A stretch of DNA of 64,000 nucleotides from JANXUC01 sp964619065 (GCA_964619065.1 CAZUCC010000002.1:129672-193671), one strand, 5' to 3'. Positions 1 through 9,082 are shown, counted from the stretch's first letter. Program-made: numbers and translations. The notes: generated from the letters alone by a model not told the origin.

Positions 1-1
1 G

Positions 2-925
2 TTTCTGCTCTACCGTGAGATTCGTTCTGTCGGGTGGCTGTCGGTGGCCATGTGGGTAGTGGTCATGGCTACTCTGGCCTGGGTCGTGGTCGCCGGGCTG
101 CTGCACTTTCAACCCGCGCGCGTGTTCGACTTTCCTCCCAACGCCTTTGACTTTTCCCGCAATTGGTTTATTGGGCTAGGCGGCGCCACGTTGATCGCCA
201 TGTACAACTACGGCGGATATTCGAACGTTTGTCTGTTCGGCGGCGAAGTCAAAGATCCAGCCCGTACCATCCCCAAATCCATCATTTACGCCATTTTTGT
301 GGTCGGACTTCTCTACATCGTGATGAGCATTACGATCATCGGCGTCGTCCCCTGGAAGGAAGCCATGACGAGTCCGTACATCATCTCGGAGTTCATCCGG
401 CGGACTTATGGTGGCGGGGCGGCCTTCCTCATGACCGCATTGATTTTGTGGACCGGCATGGCATCGGTGTTTGCGACCATGCTGGGCTACTCGCGCGTGC
501 CTTACGCGGCGGCTGTGGACGGCCAGTTTTTTCGGGTATTTGCTCGTGTTCATCCGACGAAGCATTTCCCCAGCTTTTCGTTGTTCTTTCTCGGAGTCAC
601 GACTGCGCTGGCGTGTCTATTTACTCTCGACGCGCTCATACGCTCCCTGATCGTGATTCAGATCGTCACGCAATATATTGCCCAGGTCGTCGCCGTGACG
701 ATGATCCGGCGCTATCGCAAGGACATCGTTCGTCCCTTCCGAATGTGGCTCTACCCCCTGCCGAGTCTTCTCGCACTGGTTGGCTGGACGTGGATGCTGG
801 TCGGAAGCGGGTGGCAGTATATTGCGCTCGCTTTCGCCATTCTGCTCTTGGGGGCGGGCGGGTTCTTGCTCCAGGCTAGGCAACGAGAGGAATGGCCCTT
901 TGCCATCGAGAGTGTGCCTGCATGA
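2..925 (+). CDS. APC-family amino acid/polyamine permease, C-terminal part (5' truncated by window)
   Basis: The frame is open from the first bases, so the true start lies left of the window; 307 residues are visible. The protein is an integral inner-membrane transporter with about seven to eight hydrophobic segments, including a loop with an NYGGYSN sequence and a later SRVPYAAA segment, both typical of APC-superfamily (LAT/APC) permeases. The substrate cannot be read from the sequence. Its stop codon overlaps the ATG of the following PfkB kinase (ATGA at 922-925), so the two are probably translationally coupled. The sugar-catabolic operon context might mean an amino-sugar or amino-acid-linked substrate, but that is inference. 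Confidence 0.85.
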   Translation, partial: FLLYREIRSVGWLSVAMWVVVMATLAWVVVAGLLHFQPARVFDFPPNAFDFSRNWFIGLGGATLIAMYNYGGYSNVCLFGGEVKDPARTIPKSIIYAIFVVGLLYIVMSITIIGVVPWKEAMTSPYIISEFIRRTYGGGAAFLMTALILWTGMASVFATMLGYSRVPYAAAVDGQFFRVFARVHPTKHFPSFSLFFLGVTTALACLFTLDALIRSLIVIQIVTQYIAQVVAVTMIRRYRKDIVRPFRMWLYPLPSLLALVGWTWMLVGSGWQYIALAFAILLLGAGGFLLQARQREEWPFAIESVPA

Positions 926-1911
926 GTTCCGCTCCGTCACCAAACTCGGCGACCAAGAAGTCCTGCGATGTCGTGGTCTTTGGTGATCTGTTCATCGATC
1001 TTGTGATGACAGGTTTTCCTCGCCTGCCGGAACTGGGGGAGGAAGCGCTGGCCTCGAGCTTGCGGCGCGAGACTGGTGGCGGCGCCTCACACACTGCGTG
1101 TGGACTGGCCGTGCTGGGGATGCGCACCAAAGTGATGGGAGTTGTGGGCGCCGCGGAAGTCGACTGGTTTCGCGCGCGACTCGAGTCCAAAGGAGTCGAT
1201 ACGCAAGCACTGGTTGCGCATCCCAGTGAACCGACAGCGATCACGGTTGCCGTCTCCACGGCGCGCGACCGAATCTTCTACACCTACGCCGGGGCAAATC
1301 GCTTGCTCCCGGAGTTGCTCACCAATGCAGATTCGCGGCGGCGGATGGCGGAAGCTCGGCATATCCATTTTGCCCATCTGATCGAGCCGGCGCGTCTCGA
1401 AGAGCTCGCGCGATGGCTGCATGCCCAGGGTTGCACGGTCTCCGTCGATGTGGGTTGGGATGAGGTTTGGCTCGATAGTCTTGCCAGCCTCAACGCCTTG
1501 GCGGAAGTCGATTGGTTCTTCCCCAATGATCGCGAAGCGCAGCGCATGACGGGGGAATCCGATCCTTACCGGATGCTGCAGTGGTTTCACGGCCACGGGC
1601 TGCACGGGGTTGTTCTGAAATTCGGACCGGGCGGATCCGCCAGCTCTTTCGGCGGCGAGTTTTTGCACCAGCAGGCGTTCCCGGTTGATCCCGTGGAAAC
1701 GACCGGGGCAGGGGACTGTTTCGACGCCGGCTTTCTTTACGCCTGGCTGGCCCGGAGAGAACTTAAGGAATGCCTGGCCTGGGGCAATGCCTGCGGAGCA
1801 CTCTCCACCCGGCACCACGGCGGCATTGCGGGATTTCCGAGCCGCGAGGAAGTGGAAACCGCACTCCGACAAGTTAGCAGCCTGCGTGCAACGGAGAGTG
1901 GTGCAAGGTGA
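922..1911 (+). CDS. PfkB-family (ribokinase-like) carbohydrate kinase
   Basis: 329 residues, the usual size for ribokinase-like sugar kinases, which phosphorylate a sugar, sugar phosphate or nucleoside with ATP in the cytoplasm. An N-terminal GGGASHTACGLAVLG segment matches the substrate-binding Gly-rich motif, and the C-terminal signature TTGAGDCFDAGF (about residues 260-271) carries the anion hole and the catalytic Asp. I chose the ATG at 922 because it overlaps the upstream stop as ATGA; an in-frame ATG at 892 would lie deep in the permease gene. The GH4 glycosidase starts 59 bp downstream, so the kinase probably acts on a sugar released by it or imported by the permease. The substrate is not identified. 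Confidence 0.88.
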   Translation: MSSAPSPNSATKKSCDVVVFGDLFIDLVMTGFPRLPELGEEALASSLRRETGGGASHTACGLAVLGMRTKVMGVVGAAEVDWFRARLESKGVDTQALVAHPSEPTAITVAVSTARDRIFYTYAGANRLLPELLTNADSRRRMAEARHIHFAHLIEPARLEELARWLHAQGCTVSVDVGWDEVWLDSLASLNALAEVDWFFPNDREAQRMTGESDPYRMLQWFHGHGLHGVVLKFGPGGSASSFGGEFLHQQAFPVDPVETTGAGDCFDAGFLYAWLARRELKECLAWGNACGALSTRHHGGIAGFPSREEVETALRQVSSLRATESGAR

Positions 1912-1923
1912 AATTTCAGATCA

Positions 1924-1941
1924 GCATGCCTTCAGGCATGC
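1924..1941 (+). other. Intercistronic stem-loop between pfkB and GH4 genes
   Basis: GCATGCC and GGCATGC form a perfect 7-bp stem around a TTCA loop in the 59-bp gap. There is no T-run, so it is more likely an mRNA stability or processing element than a terminator. The GH4 ribosome-binding site GAGGAGG follows shortly after. Confidence 0.4.
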
Positions 1942-1970
1942 CGTGTGAGATGCGTTTTTGAGGAGGCGAT

Positions 1971-3362
1971 ATGACAGGGAAAGTGGTTGTTCTCGGCGGT
2001 GGTAGCGCGCGCACACCCTTGCTGGTTCACGGCATTGCGGAAGCGCAGGGGCAGCTCGGCATCCGCGAGGTCGCCCTGTATGACATTGATCGAGGCCGTG
2101 TCCAACTGATTGCGGCTCTCGGAAGGGAAGTGGCGCAGCGTTTGGGGAGCAACCTCAAGATCACAACTCCCGAACGTGTGGAGGATGCCGTGGCGGGTGC
2201 GAAGTATGTCATCAGCAGCCTGCGCGTGGGTGGAGGAGCCGCGCGTGCCCGCGACGAAGACGTGGCCCGCAAGCACGGATTTGCCGGTCAGGAAACGACA
2301 GGCCCGGGCGGGATGGCGATGGCACTGCGTACAATCCCGGTTTGTCTGCAATATGCCAAAGTTGTCGAGCAGCATGCTCCGGATGCCTGGTTCATCAATT
2401 TCACGAATCCCGCCGGGCTCATTACGCAAGCTCTCGCGTCCCACACAGGACTGCGGGTCATCGGCATCTGCGATACGCCCACCGAGGTCTTCCACCGAAT
2501 TGCGGAGGAACTCGAGGAACCGCGCGACCAAGTCATCTGCCATTACGCGGGTCTGAACCACCTCGGGTGGGTCCATAGCGTGGAAGTGCGCGGCCAGGAG
2601 CGCATTGGGGAGATTCTGGACAACGATGCCGCACTCCGGCGGCTGTACCCGGCGGATCTATTCGCGCCAGAATTGCTGCGCAGCCTGAAGGCAATTCCCA
2701 CCGAGTACTTGTTTTTTTACTACAGCCAGCAGCGAGCCTATCAAAACCAATGCGGAGCAGGCGCGACCCGCGGCGCCGAAGTCGAGAAGCTGGACCGGGA
2801 GGTCTTTGCAGCGACCGCTCAAGCGGTTGCCAGGGGCGAGGCGGGCCGGGCACTCGACCGCCACACTTCCTACCTGATGCAGCGCTCCGCATCGTATTTG
2901 CGCCTCGAAGCGCGAGCGGAATCGGCCCTGGCGGTTGCGGCCGCGGAAGCCCCTGACCCTTTCCAGGCGGAAACCGGGTATCACCGCATGGCTTTGGATG
3001 TCATGGGTGCGCTCGTCAGCAGCAAGCCCGCACGGATTGTGGTGAACGTGCCCAACGGGAATTCCATCCCGGATCTCGACATCGATGACATCGTTGAGGT
3101 TCCGTGCCAGATCAGCTCGAGGGGGGTAACGCCCATGGCGGTTGGACCGCTCGCTCACGCGGTGCGCGGACTGGTTCTTTCCGTCAAGGAGTATGAGAGG
3201 CTGGTGGTGCGCGCGGCCACCGAAGCGTCCGCAGACCTTGCCCGCTTGGCTCTGCTCGCCTTGCCGATCGTGGGTCAATGGGAGGCTGCGGATCAAGTCC
3301 TGCACTCCCTGATTCAGAGTGATCCAGAATATCTGGGGTATCTCAAGTGGAATGGTTGCTGA
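1971..3362 (+). CDS. GH4-family NAD-dependent glycosidase (6-phospho-beta-glucosidase-like)
   Basis: 463 residues. GH4 enzymes are cytoplasmic and cleave alpha or beta (phospho)glycosides by an NAD+ and Mn2+-dependent oxidation-elimination mechanism. Visible features are the N-terminal Rossmann motif VVLGGGSART (about residues 5-14), NFTNPAG (about 142-149), the metal-ligand Cys in GICDTP (about 166) and the metal-ligand His in GLNHLGW (about 197). The Asp after the Cys, in place of the His of alpha-galactosidase/alpha-glucosidase members, and the NHLGW block point to the 6-phospho-beta-glucosidase branch. The start has a strong GAGGAGG site. No PTS genes are visible, so whether the substrate is really phosphorylated is open; the upstream kinase could supply the phosphate. 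Confidence 0.88.
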   Translation: MTGKVVVLGGGSARTPLLVHGIAEAQGQLGIREVALYDIDRGRVQLIAALGREVAQRLGSNLKITTPERVEDAVAGAKYVISSLRVGGGAARARDEDVARKHGFAGQETTGPGGMAMALRTIPVCLQYAKVVEQHAPDAWFINFTNPAGLITQALASHTGLRVIGICDTPTEVFHRIAEELEEPRDQVICHYAGLNHLGWVHSVEVRGQERIGEILDNDAALRRLYPADLFAPELLRSLKAIPTEYLFFYYSQQRAYQNQCGAGATRGAEVEKLDREVFAATAQAVARGEAGRALDRHTSYLMQRSASYLRLEARAESALAVAAAEAPDPFQAETGYHRMALDVMGALVSSKPARIVVNVPNGNSIPDLDIDDIVEVPCQISSRGVTPMAVGPLAHAVRGLVLSVKEYERLVVRAATEASADLARLALLALPIVGQWEAADQVLHSLIQSDPEYLGYLKWNGC

Positions 3363-3381
3363 TTTTTTCATCGATCTGTTA

Positions 3382-3399
3382 ATTGCACACGTTACCAAT
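3382..3399. promoter_or_regulatory. Upstream LacI-type operator, imperfect copy
   Basis: The 18-bp segment ATTGCACACGTTACCAAT matches the perfect palindrome at 3770-3787 in 15 of 18 positions; its left half is identical. It starts 20 bp after the GH4 stop. Centre-to-centre distance to the second copy is 388 bp, close to 37 turns of B-DNA, which would suit repression by looping. Function is inferred. Confidence 0.5.
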
Positions 3400-3419
3400 C
3401 ACTTGTAAGTCTTAGAACC

Positions 3420-3460
3420 GAGGCCGTTACCACCCGCGCTCTCGATATTCAGGGTGGCCT
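3420..3460 (+). other. Imperfect stem-loop and otherwise gene-free leader region (3363-3827)
   Basis: The 465 bp between the GH4 and TonB-receptor genes hold no convincing gene. Besides the two operators and promoter listed separately, AGGCC plus CCACCC can pair with GGGTGGCCT here with a small bulge. There is no T-run, so termination of the upstream operon is uncertain. Confidence 0.3.
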
Positions 3461-3726
3461 AAGCAGGACGATGACAGCCACATTCGTTCCAATGGTCTTA
3501 CGTGGCAGAGCCTTAATCGAAACCAAGAATTTACTCTGTACTCCGAGGAAAATTCGTTCGCCGGCCCGCGACTTAGCGCTTGAAATCAGCGGAAATTCTA
3601 GAGCTTCCGGCACTCGGGAAGGCCATCCGCTCAACCACATCTTCAGCGCTTAAGCCGATCTAGCAACTTGCCGATAGACAGAGATGGCTTGCCAGCAAAA
3701 AAAATGGATAAACGATGGAAAAAGAC

Positions 3727-3787
3727 TTGACAACACAGGAACGTAAGGTCAATACTGGGCCCCATTGTAATTGCACACGTGTGCAAT
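3727..3787 (+). promoter_or_regulatory. TonB-receptor promoter with perfect LacI-type operator
   Basis: A consensus -35 TTGACA (3727-3732) is followed after 18 bp by the weak -10 candidate AATACT (3751-3756). Just downstream lies the perfect 18-bp palindrome ATTGCACACGTGTGCAAT (3770-3787), with the central CG typical of LacI-family operators. It would sit in the initially transcribed region and so act as a repressor site. The receptor ATG follows 40 bp later. Confidence 0.6.
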
Positions 3788-3827
3788 CGCCGAGCAAGCA
3801 TTACCAACACTTCGGAGGGGAAATATC

Positions 3828-6800
3828 ATGGAGCCTGTCCAGTTGAAATCGTGGCGCTGTTGTCTCGTTGGAATCTTGTTGTCGGCTTTTCTCTGGTCGC
3901 CCGCAGCTTTTGGACAAGCAACTTTTAAGGCACAGCTGCGCGGCACTATCCTGGATGCCTCGGGCGCTGTGATCCAGCACGCCACCGTAACTCTCACCAA
4001 CGAGGCGACTGCGGTTGCGGTCACGGCAGAGACCGATGCTTCCGGCCGTTACATTCTTAACAATCTGGCCCCAGCGAGCTACGACATCAAGGCCGAAGCG
4101 CCCGGTTTCAAATCCAGCCACCAATCGAATGTCGTGCTGCGCGTGGGGCAGGAAAGCGATTTGGACTTCAAATTGGAAGTCGGTGAAGTAGCGGCCACGG
4201 TGGAGGTCACGGGTGACCGTGTGCTGCTGAACTCGTCGAACGCTGAACTGGGGCAAGAAGTGACGAGCCGGTATGTGACAGAAGTTCCGCTGTTTGATCG
4301 CGACATTTCCAAGCTGACGTATTTGACCCCGGGAGTCACGGAATCGCAGGGGTTCGATACAGATCAAACGAAGGAAAATTTCGTTTCCAATGGGCAGCGT
4401 AACTCCTCGGCAGAGGTTCGGCTCGATGGCGGCCTCACCAGCACTCCGGAAGCCGGCGAAGGGGCTATGTTCTGGGCTCACTTGCAGCCTTCGATTGAGA
4501 TCGTGCAGGAATTCAAAGTGCAAACCAACAGCTTCTCCGCGGAATACGGCAACAATGGCGGAACCGTGGTGAACATCGTGAGCAAATCCGGTGGCGACCA
4601 TTTCCACGGCAGCGGCTACCTGTTTGATCGCCGTTCCGAGACGGATGCCAAGGGCTACTTCTCCGGTGGAGCCCCGGTGCCTTCCTACTCGCGCGACCAA
4701 TTTGGCGGATCGCTGGGTGGCCCGATTGTGAAACAGAAGCTCTTCTTCTTTTTCAACTACGACCGCACCCGGTTCAACCAGCCGGGAACCCAGATTGTAT
4801 CCGTGCCTACGGACCTGCAACGTACCGGAGATTTCTCTCAGACGTTTAACTCAGATGGCACGCTGCAGCAGATTTATAACCCATACAGCCTGACCGGGGG
4901 GCTGCGCGATCCCTTCCCTGGGAACCTCATCCCGAGCACGATGTTTGGTCCGGTTGCGACGAAGATCATGGCGCTCTTCCCGGAGCCCAACCGGACTGGG
5001 GATCCGCTGACCGGGTTGAATAACTACGTCGCGAACTACACGACTCCTGTACCCGCTCACCAATATAACGCCAAGGTGGATTATCTGCTCTCGCCCAAGT
5101 CGACCCTGAGCGCGCGGTACAGCAAGGGTTATCTGCGCCACGTTGGCCCCAATCTATTCGTCGGCGGTTTGACGCAGGCGGACGAGAAGAACGACTACAA
5201 CAACTTCGTTACACAGTTTGACCATGGCTTCAGCGGTAACATGCTGTTAACGCTGCGCGCGGGCGTTGACCGGCACTACCAAAAACGCGATGCCCCCAAT
5301 GAAATTGATCCCACCACACTGGGTTTTCCTTCGATCCTGACCACGGCGAACGGTTCGGTCACGTTCCCGCGTATCAATGTCGGGGACTACCAAGGCATTG
5401 GATTGAGCGGGTGGACGAAGACCATTGAGGCGCAGACGAACTTCCTGTGGGATGCGGCGGTCACGAAGATTGTGGGACCGCATAGTCTGAAGTTTGGCGC
5501 GGAAGGACGGACGCTGCTAAGCAACTTCTTCCAGCCAGCGTTTCCAGGCGGAACCTTCAGTTTTGCCCAGTCAGAAACGGGCCAGGTTCCCGGGGCTTCT
5601 GATGCGTCGCAGGGGAATCCACTCGCTTCGTTGCTCCTGGATTTCGGGGATGGCGGATCCCTCTTTATTCATCCGGCAGTGGCGCAGAAATCCAAAGAGA
5701 CGTCATTTTTTGTGAACGATGACTGGCAGGTCAATCCGAAGCTTACCCTGAACTTGGGGCTGCGCTATGAATGGAGCACGCCCTATACAGATCGCCACAA
5801 TCGGATTCAGTTCGCGGATTTTAATGGGGACACCGGGATGAACATCGATTTGAGCAGCGGTGATCCCTTCCTGCAAAGCCTGGGTTTTGGACCGACGGAG
5901 ATCACGGGAATTGCGCAGTTCGCGACCTCGAGCCACCGCAACGTTAGCCCGGACCGCAACAACATCGCTCCGCGGCTCGGCATTGCCTACCGTCTCGGGA
6001 ACAAGACCGTACTACGTGCGGGCGGCGGTCTTTATTATGGCATTAACCCTGCTACCTCCTATCAAGATGTGGGGGCAGCGTACCGCCAGACCCTGAATTG
6101 GTTTACGACGCTGGACAGCGGAGTCACCCGGAACGCGACTCTGGAGGATCCATTTCCTCAGGGTGCAGTGGCGGCGCAGGGAACCAAGTATGGACTCCTC
6201 AACACCTGGGGTTACACCTCGGACTCCAACCAGAGCAACACGTTCCGTAACAGTGACATCTACCAGTGGAGCGTTTCGGTGCAGCATGAGCTGCCGGGGA
6301 ACTCCGTGTTGGAAGTTGCTTACTCGGCTAACCGCAGCACGCACTTACCGTTCGGCGGCACCAAGAACCGCAACTTCATACCAACGGCGTTGCGCGAGCA
6401 AATCTCGGCGCAGCAGCATGCCGCGGATCCCCTGGGGTCTGCCGACTGCGACGCGACGAGTTGCGTCACCACGTATTTGAAGAAACAGGTGCAAAATCCG
6501 TTCTATCCGCTGTTTGTCGGTCCGAATGCAATCTTTAACGAGCCCAATTCAGGGTTCTCACAAAGTTCAACGTTCGAACTCATCAATCTTTTGCGGCCCT
6601 ATCCGCAATTTGGCGGCTTTGAGGGTTTCAACAGGTTTAGCGCCAATGCCACCTACAACTCCCTGCAGATGAAGTATGAGAAACGCTATTCACATGGGCT
6701 GAATATTATTGGCAGCTACACATACGCCAAGGAGACGGATGACTCGTCCTATACATCGAACGGCTGGCTGGGGAACGCCCCGAACATCCAGGATCCAGGT

Positions 6801-7397
6801 AATTTGAAGGCGGAGCATGGAATCGGCGCGGCGGATGTGAGGAACCGTCTAGCGATCGGTGGAAGTTACGAACTGCCTTTCGGGCGTGGAAGGATGTTTG
6901 GCACGCATCTGAACAAAGTCGTCGATGGTTTTCTCGGGGGCTGGCAAGCCAATGGCTACCTTACTCTGCAATCTGGACTGCCCATCAGTATTGGATTGTC
7001 CGGGGGCAATATAGGTGATGGCGATGGCAGTCAGCGCCCGAACGTGAGCGGAAACCCGCGAACCGGCATCAGCATGCACGATGCTGCTTTGAAAGGACTG
7101 CCGTACTTGAACGCTGCCGCTTATACCAGTCCGGGCGATCAAATCGCGGGCAATGCCCCACGCTTTGATGACCGCGTTCGCGGGGATGGGATTCGCAACC
7201 TCGATCTCTCCTTCATCAAGAACTTCCAAATCCGCGAGAGTATGAAACTACAATTGCGATCGGAGTTCTTCAACTTCACGAACACGCCGAGGTTCACAGA
7301 TCCCAACGGTAGCGCCCTTGACGGAAACTTTGGCAAGGTGACCGGCCAGGCCAACAGTCCGCGGCAGGTGCAGTTCGGCGCCAGGTTCCTGTTCTAA
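3828..7397 (+). CDS. TonB-dependent receptor, Oar-like, with carboxypeptidase-regulatory-like domain
   Basis: 1189 residues. It starts at the ATG at 3828 behind GGAGGGG; a signal peptide ending near AAFGQA is followed by a carboxypeptidase-regulatory-like beta-sandwich (about residues 33-115), a plug domain (about 120-240) and a long outer-membrane beta barrel ending in the aromatic-terminated sequence GARFLF. This is the large Oar-type receptor family abundant in Acidobacteriota, thought to import glycans or peptides with TonB-ExbBD energy. No SusD-like partner lies nearby. The LacI-type operator at its promoter and the GH4, GH38 and GH2 genes around it suggest an oligosaccharide ligand, which is inference. 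Confidence 0.92.
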   Translation: MEPVQLKSWRCCLVGILLSAFLWSPAAFGQATFKAQLRGTILDASGAVIQHATVTLTNEATAVAVTAETDASGRYILNNLAPASYDIKAEAPGFKSSHQSNVVLRVGQESDLDFKLEVGEVAATVEVTGDRVLLNSSNAELGQEVTSRYVTEVPLFDRDISKLTYLTPGVTESQGFDTDQTKENFVSNGQRNSSAEVRLDGGLTSTPEAGEGAMFWAHLQPSIEIVQEFKVQTNSFSAEYGNNGGTVVNIVSKSGGDHFHGSGYLFDRRSETDAKGYFSGGAPVPSYSRDQFGGSLGGPIVKQKLFFFFNYDRTRFNQPGTQIVSVPTDLQRTGDFSQTFNSDGTLQQIYNPYSLTGGLRDPFPGNLIPSTMFGPVATKIMALFPEPNRTGDPLTGLNNYVANYTTPVPAHQYNAKVDYLLSPKSTLSARYSKGYLRHVGPNLFVGGLTQADEKNDYNNFVTQFDHGFSGNMLLTLRAGVDRHYQKRDAPNEIDPTTLGFPSILTTANGSVTFPRINVGDYQGIGLSGWTKTIEAQTNFLWDAAVTKIVGPHSLKFGAEGRTLLSNFFQPAFPGGTFSFAQSETGQVPGASDASQGNPLASLLLDFGDGGSLFIHPAVAQKSKETSFFVNDDWQVNPKLTLNLGLRYEWSTPYTDRHNRIQFADFNGDTGMNIDLSSGDPFLQSLGFGPTEITGIAQFATSSHRNVSPDRNNIAPRLGIAYRLGNKTVLRAGGGLYYGINPATSYQDVGAAYRQTLNWFTTLDSGVTRNATLEDPFPQGAVAAQGTKYGLLNTWGYTSDSNQSNTFRNSDIYQWSVSVQHELPGNSVLEVAYSANRSTHLPFGGTKNRNFIPTALREQISAQQHAADPLGSADCDATSCVTTYLKKQVQNPFYPLFVGPNAIFNEPNSGFSQSSTFELINLLRPYPQFGGFEGFNRFSANATYNSLQMKYEKRYSHGLNIIGSYTYAKETDDSSYTSNGWLGNAPNIQDPGNLKAEHGIGAADVRNRLAIGGSYELPFGRGRMFGTHLNKVVDGFLGGWQANGYLTLQSGLPISIGLSGGNIGDGDGSQRPNVSGNPRTGISMHDAALKGLPYLNAAAYTSPGDQIAGNAPRFDDRVRGDGIRNLDLSFIKNFQIRESMKLQLRSEFFNFTNTPRFTDPNGSALDGNFGKVTGQANSPRQVQFGARFLF

Positions 7398-7418
7398 AGT
7401 CCAACCGCTCCAATCGGA

Positions 7419-7443
7419 TCCCGTACCCATTCCGGGTACGGGA
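7419..7443 (+). terminator. Stem-loop after TonB-receptor gene
   Basis: TCCCGTACCC and GGGTACGGGA form a perfect 10-bp stem with an ATTCC loop, 21 bp after the receptor stop. No T-run follows, so it may act as an RNA 3'-end stabiliser or partial terminator rather than an intrinsic terminator. Confidence 0.5.
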
Positions 7444-7544
7444 TAGGGTCAGCCGCCGAGATAACAAACAAATAACCGTGACAAACCAAAATTGGCACGA
7501 ATTATTGGCGGAAGACAATCTGTACCCGAGAAGGAGCAGAAGTG

Positions 7545-8942
7545 ATGAGCTGCAAAAAAATCGGCAAGTTGCTAACTTGGTTGTTTCTGGCGTTACCAGT
7601 TGTCATGCATGCCCAGGGTGTTGCTAACTTCGGTATCGTGACCCAATCCACAACTCTGAATGTTCCCATTCAAAACAATACGCCGACGGATTGGAATCGT
7701 ACCTCCACGAAAAGCAGCGGGCCCTTCAATGTTAACTTTCCCTCGAACGTTGCTCACTCCAGCACCGTGCAGGTACCCGTATCGTTTAATGCAAGCGGAG
7801 CGACTCCCGGAACTTACACGGGTTCAGCTCAAGCCACCTATAAAGATGTCAGATCCACTAAGACCATGACTATGACGGTCAATTCGACCGCAACATTTGG
7901 CGTTCCAGGCAGTATTTTCCCGAAGTATCAAGTCCTTTCTGTCATCTATGCACCTCCCGGCGCACAGAGCTTCGCGAACTACGGCACGACCACGGAGCTA
8001 GGCACAAGCAACTCGTGGGAGAATTCGTTCGACAAGAGCACTACGCTTGCTGTTGAGTTCAGCAAAACTACTGGTTTTAAGGTCGGTGTTTTCAAAGGAG
8101 GTGTCACCACGACTGTGGGTAGTTCGCAGACTTGGGGGGAGCAAGTAGACAATACATCGTCGATCTCCGTAGACAAGTCGAACTCGTTATCTGTGCAGAT
8201 ACCTGGACCTCTAAACTCCAACATCGGGATTGATCATGACGCCGACATTGTCATGGTGTGGCTCAATCCAGAGTCCGACTTTATGGTTACCGGGGCGAGC
8301 AGCGCTGTTTGGGAACATGCGTTTGATCCACGCGATATTGGTCCCAACGGGATTCCAATCAACGACGTCGACAAGGTACCACTTACGGTAGGGCAACTGA
8401 AGGACCCGACTAAGATTCTCGATCCGGACATACTTGCGCGGCTTCAACGAACTTGGGCTGGTTCCGGGCAGGGCCTTACCAACGCAGACCTGCTCTCGAT
8501 TGCGAAAAGTGATCCGTTCTGGAATCTAGGAACGACTCCTCCGTCCTCGATTGATCCGACCCGGTTTGATGTTGAATCCGGCGAGACCATACCGTTTGTT
8601 CCTCCCCAATGTGGGTTCGGGCCGCTCACGACATCCGGAAAGTTTACTTACAAGACGACGGCGATGCAGGGGCAGTCGGCCACAGACACGTACAAGGTGG
8701 GCTGGAGCGTGAGTAGATCAGCAAACGTCAGTTTTATGGACTTCCTGTCGGCTCACTTTACGGTCACCGCTTCCCAGGATCTAACTTGGGTCAACAAATG
8801 GGGACATGATATGACCGCTTCACAGGCGCAAGACGCTACTTGGTCGGTCACAGGCCCCACCGACTGTCACTACAGCGGATTCACGAACATGCAAGTCTAT
8901 AAAGACAATGTCTATGGGACTTTCATGTTCGCGTTCTTCTAG
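7545..8942 (+). CDS. Secreted Ig-like/Thr-Ser-rich beta protein of unknown function
   Basis: 465 residues, family not recognised with certainty. The ATG at 7545 follows AAGGAG; a GTG three bases earlier is less likely. A signal peptide ends near HAQG. Residues about 28-115 look like an Ig-like/choice-of-anchor beta-sandwich. Residues about 130-230 alternate Thr/Ser with hydrophobic residues over long strands (for example KSTTLAVEFSKTTGFKVG), and a second such stretch lies near residues 365-430; the end is YGTFMFAFF. Alternating amphipathic strands of this kind occur in aerolysin-type pore-formers and in surface adhesins, but no diagnostic motif is visible. Its position between the TonB receptor and the alpha-mannosidase suggests a role in glycan capture. 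A coding-like tail in another frame follows the stop. Confidence 0.8.
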   Translation: MSCKKIGKLLTWLFLALPVVMHAQGVANFGIVTQSTTLNVPIQNNTPTDWNRTSTKSSGPFNVNFPSNVAHSSTVQVPVSFNASGATPGTYTGSAQATYKDVRSTKTMTMTVNSTATFGVPGSIFPKYQVLSVIYAPPGAQSFANYGTTTELGTSNSWENSFDKSTTLAVEFSKTTGFKVGVFKGGVTTTVGSSQTWGEQVDNTSSISVDKSNSLSVQIPGPLNSNIGIDHDADIVMVWLNPESDFMVTGASSAVWEHAFDPRDIGPNGIPINDVDKVPLTVGQLKDPTKILDPDILARLQRTWAGSGQGLTNADLLSIAKSDPFWNLGTTPPSSIDPTRFDVESGETIPFVPPQCGFGPLTTSGKFTYKTTAMQGQSATDTYKVGWSVSRSANVSFMDFLSAHFTVTASQDLTWVNKWGHDMTASQAQDATWSVTGPTDCHYSGFTNMQVYKDNVYGTFMFAFF

Positions 8943-8943
8943 G

Positions 8944-9048
8944 CTGTCATACTTGAACGCCAAGATTCGCGATCCCGACAGCAACAAGAGTGACGGGAAC
9001 TTTGTGGCGAATGGCGAACCGATCGACATTAACGGAAGTGCGATTTGA
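8944..9048 (+). pseudogene. Out-of-frame coding-like tail after the secreted beta protein
   Basis: Directly after the stop of the preceding gene, another frame (shifted by one base) reads through about 34 codons to a TGA at 9046-9048, with protein-like content such as NAKIRDPDSNKSDGNF and GEPIDINGSAI. It has no start of its own. It could be the original C-terminus of the upstream protein separated by a frameshift, or chance. Confidence is modest because it is short. Confidence 0.35.
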
Positions 9049-9082
9049 GGCAAAGTTTATATTCCAAGGTCGCCTGCGAATA

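Noticed and set aside
1087..1872. A 261-codon minus-strand frame opposite the PfkB gene
   Set aside because: The plus strand has intact PfkB motifs; the opposite frame lacks any recognisable domain and is a by-product of GC-rich coding sequence.
3471..3653. A 60-codon frame in the TonB-receptor leader region
   Set aside because: No ribosome-binding site or family resemblance, and the region is a regulatory gap.
7493..7510. TGGCAC and a following TTGGC before the secreted-protein gene, resembling a sigma-54 promoter
   Set aside because: The distance between the invariant GG and GC is 12 instead of 10 bases, so it does not fit the -24/-12 rule.
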